From Elusimicrobiota bacterium (GTDB lineage Bacteria > Elusimicrobiota > Elusimicrobia > 2-01-FULL-59-12 > JACPXA01), in NCBI GenBank assembly GCA_016196785.1, contig JACPXA010000073.1, positions 1 through 10,681 on the forward strand: a stretch of 10,681 nucleotides of DNA, read 5' to 3'. A program made the translations under genes and the position numbers. The notes beneath the pieces are model-generated. The model saw only the letters and a list, made by a program, of their open reading frames with translations, had not been told where the DNA came from and did no database searches. Positions 5,621 to 10,681 of this stretch are shown piece by piece (the first letter of the stretch is position 1; every line of letters starts with the position of its first letter).

Positions 5621-6713
5621 AGATGTCATCGAGGGCCTTGAGAAACAGGCGATTTTCCGCCGGTAACCCGATGGTCACCCGGATGTGGTGCGGAAAGCCA
5701 TACTCCTCCATGGCTCGGACGATGATCCCCCGCTTGAGAAACGCCTCAAACACCCCTATCCCGGAGCGAGGGGTGACGTCGAGCATGAGAAAGTTCGCTG
5801 CCGAGGGGACGACCCGGATTCCCCGCCGGGTGAGCGCCTCACAGAGTTTGTGCCGCTGCTGGGTCACGAGCTCTCTCCCCCGCGTCACTTGACGCCGATC
5901 CGCAAGGCTGGCCACCGCCGCCGCCTGCGCCGCGGAGCTTACATTAAAGGGCGGCCGAATCCGGTCGAGGGTGGCAATGATCTCGGGATGGGCAAACCCA
6001 TACCCGATCCTGAGGCCAGCCAGCCCATAGACTTTGGAAAAGGTCCGAAGGACCATCACGGGAGCTCCCCGCTTCAGTAGTCGAATCGTGTCGGGGTAAC
6101 CCTTCGCGCTGTTCGCATACTCGTAGTATGCCTCATCGAACACCACGAGGACGCTCTTGGGAAGGGCTGCCAGCAGCGCCTCCACTTCCCGGGCCGTCAC
6201 GTAGGTGCCCGTCGGGTTATTGGGGTTGGCGACGAAGAGGACCTTGGTGCGGGGGGTCACCGCATGGCTCATGGCGGCGAGATCATGGGTAAAGCGCCGC
6301 ATGGGTACTGACACGACGCGGCACCCCATGAGATCCCCGGCCATCTTAAAGCGGAGAAACGCATGCTCAGAGACGACGATCTCATCCTCCGGTCGCAAGA
6401 AGACCTTCCCAACCAACTCAATGAGCTCGTCACTTCCAGCCCCCACAATGACCTGGCTAGGAGGAAGCCCCACCCGCCGGGCGAGCGCTTCACGAAGCTC
6501 CCCGCTGGTCCCCTCCGGGTAGCGGTGCAGCTCTTTGCTAACGCGGGATAACGCCCCAATCGCTCGACGAGACGGCCCCAATGGGTTTTCGTTTGACGCC
6601 AGTTTCACCACGCGTCTCAACCGATATTGTCGTTTGACCTCGGCGATGGGCCTGCCCGGAACATACGGCTGAAACCGCTGGACCTCAGGCCGTACCAACG
6701 ATTCCACATTCAT
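5511..6713 (-). CDS. hisC: HisC-family (histidinol-phosphate/aromatic) aminotransferase with element-derived tail
   Basis: A 400-residue fold-type I PLP aminotransferase. Landmarks are LASNENPLGPS (38-48), AGSDELI (92-98), NPNNPTGT (163-170), DEAYYEY (193-199), the PLP lysine K227 in TFSKVYGLAGLRIGYG, and the substrate-carboxylate Arg in HIRVTIG (343-349). HisC enzymes transaminate histidinol-phosphate, and many relatives also use aromatic 2-oxo acids. The setting between pheA and aroF suggests that here it makes Phe and Tyr (inference). ATG 6713 is 6 nt after the pheA stop and has only a weak ribosome site, so coupling is likely. Residues 366-400 lie inside the palindromic element; without it the protein would end KALDDI at 364, a normal family length. 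The extra tail is basic and unlike known HisC ends. Confidence 0.93.
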   Translation of the reverse strand: MNVESLVRPEVQRFQPYVPGRPIAEVKRQYRLRRVVKLASNENPLGPSRRAIGALSRVSKELHRYPEGTSGELREALARRVGLPPSQVIVGAGSDELIELVGKVFLRPEDEIVVSEHAFLRFKMAGDLMGCRVVSVPMRRFTHDLAAMSHAVTPRTKVLFVANPNNPTGTYVTAREVEALLAALPKSVLVVFDEAYYEYANSAKGYPDTIRLLKRGAPVMVLRTFSKVYGLAGLRIGYGFAHPEIIATLDRIRPPFNVSSAAQAAAVASLADRRQVTRGRELVTQQRHKLCEALTRRGIRVVPSAANFLMLDVTPRSGIGVFEAFLKRGIIVRAMEEYGFPHHIRVTIGLPAENRLFLKALDDILRLANNALRSEMSDAVPSQGRRATAYLTKERYAERA

Positions 6714-6719
6714 AAATGT

Positions 6720-7781
6720 CTAAGAGAGCGGGTAGGAGCCGAGGACCTTCAGGGAAAGACAGGAGGGTTCCAGCTCGCGCAGGGCGGCTTGCACCCGGCG
6801 CTCCGCCACATGTCCCAGGAAGTCCACAAAGAAGACGTACTCCCAGGGTTTCCGGCGGGAGGGGCGGGATTCAATCTTGGTCAGGTTGATCCGATGGCGC
6901 TGGAAGGGGACGAGCATATCGTGGAGCGCTCCCACCCGGTCTTTAATCGAGAAGAGGATCGAGCTCTTGTCTCGTCCGCTCCGGGCTGGGCTCTCTCGGC
7001 CGATCACCAGAAATCGGGTGAGGTTGTTGTGGGAATCCTCAATGCGCTGGGCCAGGATGCGCAACCCATAGAGTTCGGCGGCCAGCGTAGAGGCGATGGC
7101 TCCCGCTCGGGGATCACTCGCAGCCAGCTTGGCAGCTTCGGCGGTGGAGGCTGCCTCCACGATCTTCACTGCCGGCAGGGTGGCCTCCAGCCAGCCACGA
7201 CATTGCGCCAGCGCCTGCGGATGGGAAGCCAGGCGGCGAAGGGTCTTGAGTGAAGCGGCCCGGGACAGGAGGGAATGGGAGACCGGCAGCTCCAGCTCGG
7301 CACAGATCTTCAGATCCACCTCAATGAACATATCCAGGGTGTGATTGACAACCCCTTCTGTGGAGTTCTCAATAGGGACCACCCCATAATCGGACCGTCC
7401 CGCCTCCACCTCATCAAACACATCGGCGATGGAGCGACATGGGAATAAGGTGGCCCGGGATCCGAACTGTCTGCGTGCGGCCATATGGGTAAAGGTCGCC
7501 TCAGGACCAAAATACGCGATGTGGAGGTGCCGCTGGAGATCCCGGCAGGCGTGCACCACCTCGCGGAAGATCTCCGCTACCGCTTCCCGGGGCAACGGCC
7601 CGTGGTTCCTCTGGATGAGCCGTGCGAGCACGTCTTGCTCCCGCTGAGGCACAAAGATCGAATGCCCCTGTTTGGTCTTCATCTGCCCAATCGCTTTGAC
7701 CCTCTGGGCCCGGGCATTCAACAACCGGAGGATCTGGGCATCCAGGCGATCAATCCGGTCCCGCAAGTCGCGGAGCGTCAT
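6720..7781 (-). CDS. pheA: Bifunctional chorismate mutase / prephenate dehydratase (P-protein)
   Basis: A 353-residue two-step enzyme converting chorismate to prephenate and then phenylpyruvate. Residues 1-~85 are the helical AroQ chorismate mutase (LRDRIDRLD, RAQRV, K37, QREQDVL). Residues ~88-263 are prephenate dehydratase, with YFGPEATFTHMAA, VPIENSTEGVVNHTLD (136-150) and the TRF motif (255-257). Residues ~273-350 are the regulatory ACT domain with GALH (284-287) and ESRP (304-307), the phenylalanine-binding signatures, so feedback inhibition by Phe is expected. The chorismate mutase also feeds TyrA from the same operon. The ATG at 7781 shares ATGA with the pilT stop (4-bp overlap) and has GGGAGG 9 nt upstream. 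Length and domain order are normal. Confidence 0.96.
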   Translation of the reverse strand: MTLRDLRDRIDRLDAQILRLLNARAQRVKAIGQMKTKQGHSIFVPQREQDVLARLIQRNHGPLPREAVAEIFREVVHACRDLQRHLHIAYFGPEATFTHMAARRQFGSRATLFPCRSIADVFDEVEAGRSDYGVVPIENSTEGVVNHTLDMFIEVDLKICAELELPVSHSLLSRAASLKTLRRLASHPQALAQCRGWLEATLPAVKIVEAASTAEAAKLAASDPRAGAIASTLAAELYGLRILAQRIEDSHNNLTRFLVIGRESPARSGRDKSSILFSIKDRVGALHDMLVPFQRHRINLTKIESRPSRRKPWEYVFFVDFLGHVAERRVQAALRELEPSCLSLKVLGSYPLS

Positions 7782-8884
7782 GGGGTCTGGCCTCCCTCAA
7801 AGAACGTCGTGGCGTCGGTCCCACTCTTAACGCCCCGCACCTCCATCATGATCTCTTCCGGGTTCGACGCGGCGAAGAGGATGTCCTCAAGGTTGGCCTC
7901 TCCGGCCTTAAACAGTTGGATGAGCGCCTGATGGTAGGTCTGCATGCCATAGTAGGCGCCTTGCCGCATCGCCGTACTGACCTCCCCGAGGGTACTGTCC
8001 TGGATATGCTTCTTGACCAGCTCTGTCACCACCAGGACCTCCACCGCCGGGACCCGCCCCTGGCCGGAGGCGTGGGGCAAGAGTCGCTGCGAGATCACCC
8101 CCCGTAAGGTATCTGCCAACTGGAACCGGATCTGTGGCTGTTGATGAGGTGGAAAGAGGTCCACGATCCGGCTCACGGTCTGCACCGCATCAATCGTATG
8201 AATCGTTGACAACACCAGGTGTCCCGTTTGCGCCGCGGTCAGCGCCGCGGCCATGGTTTCGAGATCGCGCATTTCTCCGATCAGGATGACATCCGGATCC
8301 TGGCGGACGACGTGCTTCAACGCCTCCACATAGTTCAAGGTGTCGAGCCCCAGCTCTCGCTGGCTCACAATGGACTGTTTGTCTCGGTGGAGGAATTCGA
8401 TGGGATCTTCGATGGTCACGATATGACAGCTCCGGTTGGTGTTAATGTAATCAATCATGGCCGCGAGGGTCGTGGACTTCCCGCACCCGGCATGCCCCGT
8501 CACCAAGATCAACCCCCGCTGATGCTCCGCCAGCCGCTCGATGACAGCGGGAAGCTTGAGGGTCTCGAAGGAGGCGACCTCGGTCGGCACACGCCGAAAC
8601 GCGATGTTGATCGTGCCCCGCTGCTGATAGATGTTCACCCGGAACCGTCCTATGCCAGACACCGAGTAGGCCAGATCCGCCTCGTGCCGTTCCGAGAAGG
8701 CCTGTCGCTGGACCTCATTCATCAGCCCCCAGGCGATGGCCTGGGTTTCCTTCGGCGTCAGCGTGACGTTCGGGATGGGCTTCAGTTTCCCATCAACGCG
8801 GAGCACCGCATTCCCCCCAGCACGCAGGTGAAGATCAGAAGCCTCCTGCGTGACCAGCGCATTTAAGTAGTCTTGGAGTTCCAT
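7778..8884 (-). CDS. pilT: PilT/PilU-family type IV pilus retraction ATPase
   Basis: A 368-residue cytoplasmic hexameric ATPase of the secretion-ATPase superfamily, which in PilT powers pilus disassembly and twitching. An N-terminal domain ([20 protein letters not shown]) precedes the RecA core. The core has Walker A GHAGCGKS (130-137), the Asp box [11 protein letters not shown] (156-166), Walker [13 protein letters not shown] (196-207) and the His box [11 protein letters not shown] (220-230). The PilT hallmark AIRNLIRE is replaced by LVKKHIQD (~289-296), while the following GMQTYHQAL is kept, so a PilU-like or divergent role is possible. ATG 8884 is chosen over an upstream in-frame start at 8908 because of AAGGA 5 nt before it. 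The gene begins inside the 3' end of ftsZ (22-bp overlap) and shares ATGA with pheA. No other pilus gene is in view. Confidence 0.93.
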   Translation of the reverse strand: MELQDYLNALVTQEASDLHLRAGGNAVLRVDGKLKPIPNVTLTPKETQAIAWGLMNEVQRQAFSERHEADLAYSVSGIGRFRVNIYQQRGTINIAFRRVPTEVASFETLKLPAVIERLAEHQRGLILVTGHAGCGKSTTLAAMIDYINTNRSCHIVTIEDPIEFLHRDKQSIVSQRELGLDTLNYVEALKHVVRQDPDVILIGEMRDLETMAAALTAAQTGHLVLSTIHTIDAVQTVSRIVDLFPPHQQPQIRFQLADTLRGVISQRLLPHASGQGRVPAVEVLVVTELVKKHIQDSTLGEVSTAMRQGAYYGMQTYHQALIQLFKAGEANLEDILFAASNPEEIMMEVRGVKSGTDATTFFEGGQTP

Positions 8885-10026
8885 GGTGATCCTTTCCGAA
8901 GCCGCCACCGTAAATAGGTGGGGAGTCGCAGTTCCTCTTCTGAGACCTTGCCTTTCTGGAACGATCCCTCGTCACGTAACGCGCCTAGGGAGGGCCGGTG
9001 CGATGTCCGGTCGCCCCGCCTTGTCGCTCCCTCGGGCCACCGCCGCGACCGAAGGACCGGCCGCGTCGCGGGGAAACCCGTGGCAATGACCGTGATCTGG
9101 ATCCGATCGTCGAGCCGCTCATCAAAGGCATGCCCGTAAAAGACATGCGCCTCTGGACAGGCGGCATAGATGTAGTTCATCGCCTCCCCAACCTCATGGA
9201 GGGTGATGTCCCGATTCCCGACAATGTTGACGATCACCCCTTTGGCGCCGTCAATGGTGACATCCTCCAGCAAGGGGTTCCGCACCGCATTTTGGGCGGC
9301 GTGGAGCGCGCGGTCGGTCCCCTGGGCTTCTCCAATTCCCATCAAGGCCTCTCCGGCCCCCGTCATCACGGTCCGCACATTGGCAAAGTCCATGTTGATC
9401 TCGCCAGGATGGGTGATGACGTTGGAGATCGCCTGCACCGCTTGGCGGAGGACATCATCAGCGATGCGAAAGGCGTCCTCAAAGCGCGTCGTGGGATCCA
9501 CAATGGATAAGAGCCGATCATTCGGGATCACGATCAAGGTGTCGCAGACGTGCCGGAGTTCCTTGAGGCCGTTCTCCGCCTGCGCTGCCTTGATTCGGCC
9601 TTCAAATTGAAAGGGGCGCGTCACGACCCCCACCGTCAACGCATGGCAGACCTCTTTGGCAATCTGGGCCACCACCGGCGCCCCGCCGGTCCCGGTGCCC
9701 CCCCCCATCCCGGCGGTCACGAACACCATGTCCGCCCCTTCCAGCACCTCGCGAATCTTGTCATGGCTTTCTTCCGCCGCCTGCCGGCCAATCACTGGGT
9801 TGCCCCCCGCCCCTAACCCACGGGTGAGCCGTTCCCCCAACTGGACCGCCAGCGTCGCTCGGTTCCGGCGAAGCGCTTGGGCATCGGTGTTGGCCGCAAT
9901 GAACTCCACATACTCAACATTTGCCTCGATCATCCGGTTGATGGCGTTTCCACCACCTCCGCCAACACCGATGACCCGGATGATCGCCGGTTGTTCCCGG
10001 CTATCTTCGACCAGCCGAATCCTCAT
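8863..10026 (-). CDS. ftsZ: Cell division GTPase FtsZ
   Basis: A 387-residue tubulin homologue that polymerises into the Z ring at the division site. Visible are the N-terminal [16 protein letters not shown] nucleotide-binding loop, AANTDAQAL (45-52), the tubulin signature [12 protein letters not shown] (106-117), IPNDRLL (167-173) and the T7 loop NMDFANV (211-217). After the GTPase/C-terminal core (ending ITVIATGF) a short linker of ~45 residues leads to [11 protein letters not shown], which fits the conserved C-terminal peptide ((D)xPxFLR) that binds FtsA and other partners. The T7 loop has Asn216 where other FtsZs have the catalytic Asp (E. coli D212). ATG 10026, with GAAGG 4 nt upstream and 7 nt after the ftsA stop, is preferred to an upstream in-frame start at 10149 that lies inside ftsA. 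It overlaps the pilT-like gene by 22 bp. Confidence 0.96.
   Translation of the reverse strand: MRIRLVEDSREQPAIIRVIGVGGGGGNAINRMIEANVEYVEFIAANTDAQALRRNRATLAVQLGERLTRGLGAGGNPVIGRQAAEESHDKIREVLEGADMVFVTAGMGGGTGTGGAPVVAQIAKEVCHALTVGVVTRPFQFEGRIKAAQAENGLKELRHVCDTLIVIPNDRLLSIVDPTTRFEDAFRIADDVLRQAVQAISNVITHPGEINMDFANVRTVMTGAGEALMGIGEAQGTDRALHAAQNAVRNPLLEDVTIDGAKGVIVNIVGNRDITLHEVGEAMNYIYAACPEAHVFYGHAFDERLDDRIQITVIATGFPATRPVLRSRRWPEGATRRGDRTSHRPSLGALRDEGSFQKGKVSEEELRLPTYLRWRLRKGSPWNSKTT
8890..8894 (-). promoter_or_regulatory. Shine-Dalgarno AAGGA of the pilT-like gene
   Basis: AAGGA (extended GGAAAGGA) lies 5 nt before ATG 8884, inside the ftsZ coding region. It fixes the start and implies translation coupled to ftsZ. 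Confidence 0.7.
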
Positions 10027-10033
10027 GGAACCT

Positions 10034-10681
10034 TCAAGGCCACAGCTCTGCTGCCCACTCCCGGAACCGCCGATGCCAAGCGGTCCGGCTCCGTCCTCGG
10101 CCAAAGCCCGCGAACGAAGCCCCCCCCCGCGGGAAGGAGATGAGCCCAATGGCGGTCGCGAAGCTCGGATGGCTCAAGACCTCGGGGGGGCCGGTCACCC
10201 CTTGCGGGAGCCCTAACCGAGAGGATATCTGCAAGATCCGCTCGGCACACTGTTCGATCCCCTTGGAGAGCGCTCCCCCCCCCGTGAGGATCGCCCCACC
10301 CGGCACGACCCGGTCCGCGTATCCCGACTCTTGCAGCTTCTCGACCACTAACGTAAAGATCTCTTCCACGCGCGGCTGGATGATCTCCGAGAGGATGTGG
10401 CGCGAAAGGTGGCGCGCCTTTCGACCACCGACCGAGGGCACCTCGATCGTCTCGTCCTCTCTCACGAGCGCGGTGAGCGCGCAGCCATGGCGCTTTTTCA
10501 GTTCCTCTGCGTCCGACGTCGGCGTCCTGAGCCCGACAGCGATGTCGTTGGAGATATGATCGCCGCCGAGCGGCAGGATGCCCGTGTACCAGATGGCGCC
10601 GTCCCGGAAGAGCCCCACATCGGTCGTGCCACCGCCCAGGTCGATCAACAGGATCCCCAGCTCCTTTTCCTCGGTGGAGAC
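10034..10681 (-). CDS. ftsA: Cell division protein FtsA, C-terminal 215 residues (5' end outside the window)
   Basis: FtsA is the actin-like ATPase that tethers FtsZ polymers to the membrane. The frame is open to the right edge and reads [22 protein letters not shown], containing the phosphate-2 motif of the actin/Hsp70 fold. Further on, [15 protein letters not shown] is the adenosine-binding motif and SFATAIGLI the last core segment. The tail after the core is short (~30 residues) and ends [13 protein letters not shown], which can form the amphipathic membrane-targeting helix typical of FtsA. The TGA stop is embedded in the ftsZ ribosome-binding sequence, 7 nt before the ftsZ start. The ATP-binding N-terminal half and the 1C domain are outside the window. 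Confidence 0.95.
   Translation of the reverse strand, partial: VSTEEKELGILLIDLGGGTTDVGLFRDGAIWYTGILPLGGDHISNDIAVGLRTPTSDAEELKKRHGCALTALVREDETIEVPSVGGRKARHLSRHILSEIIQPRVEEIFTLVVEKLQESGYADRVVPGGAILTGGGALSKGIEQCAERILQISSRLGLPQGVTGPPEVLSHPSFATAIGLISFPRGGASFAGFGRGRSRTAWHRRFREWAAELWP

Noticed and set aside
8863..8960. Frameshifted or truncated FtsZ C-terminus
   Set aside because: The tail [11 protein letters not shown] fits the conserved C-terminal peptide and the linker is short but plausible, so the end is probably genuine.
10027..10149. In-frame N-terminal extension of FtsZ (41 extra residues)
   Set aside because: It lies wholly inside the ftsA coding region, has low-complexity Gly/Ser/Arg content, and ATG 10026 has its own GAAGG site and the canonical start context of the family.
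9656..10216. Long plus-strand open frame opposite ftsZ/ftsA (and similar ones at 259-645, 2377-2862, 3830-4342, 8219-8866)
   Set aside because: They are antisense shadows of GC-rich real genes, rich in Pro/Arg/Ser/His, with no recognisable motifs, and opposite fully supported coding regions.

Overview
The window is a dense, GC-rich bacterial segment. Every gene I can support lies on the minus strand, so in transcription order it runs from high to low coordinates: ftsA (3' part) - ftsZ - pilT/pilU-like ATPase - pheA - hisC - aroF - tyrA - aroA - cmk - plsC, then a single-domain response regulator and the 5' end of a LexA-type regulator. The fused chorismate mutase/prephenate dehydratase, the type I-beta DAHP synthase with its ferredoxin-like N-domain, the class II-like EPSP synthase and a type IV pilus ATPase point to a Gram-negative-type bacterium outside the well-studied enterics. 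Nitrospirota, Methylomirabilota or a deltaproteobacterium-like lineage would fit, but this is a low-confidence inference from gene order and protein style only.

Region by region. 8863-10681 is the end of a division cluster: FtsA, the membrane tether, and FtsZ, the ring GTPase. 7778-8884 is a pilus-retraction-type ATPase translationally coupled to both ftsZ and pheA. 2208-7781 is a compact pathway block for Phe and Tyr: DAHP synthase makes the first committed intermediate, EPSP synthase the penultimate step to chorismate, PheA makes phenylpyruvate, TyrA makes 4-hydroxyphenylpyruvate, and the HisC-family aminotransferase probably supplies the final transamination. 804-2169 holds CMP kinase and a PlsC acyltransferase, linking to nucleotide and phospholipid supply. 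Spacings are mostly overlaps or under 20 nt, so ftsA to plsC looks like one transcriptional unit. 1-708 looks separately regulated, with a plausible promoter before the response regulator and a good sigma70-type promoter with nested dyads before the LexA-type gene.

The most striking signals are: (1) a 168-bp symmetric palindromic, MITE-like element at the hisC-aroF junction. Removing it together with one copy of a short flanking repeat restores an in-frame hisC TAG stop directly before the aroF Shine-Dalgarno sequence, so the last ~35 residues and the stop codon of HisC appear to be supplied by the element. (2) An FtsZ whose T7-loop catalytic aspartate (E. coli D212 position) is Asn. (3) A perfect 12-bp hairpin replacing the expected ribosome-binding region of cmk. 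(4) Dyads overlapping the promoter of the LexA-type gene. There are no recognisable tRNA, rRNA or CRISPR features.
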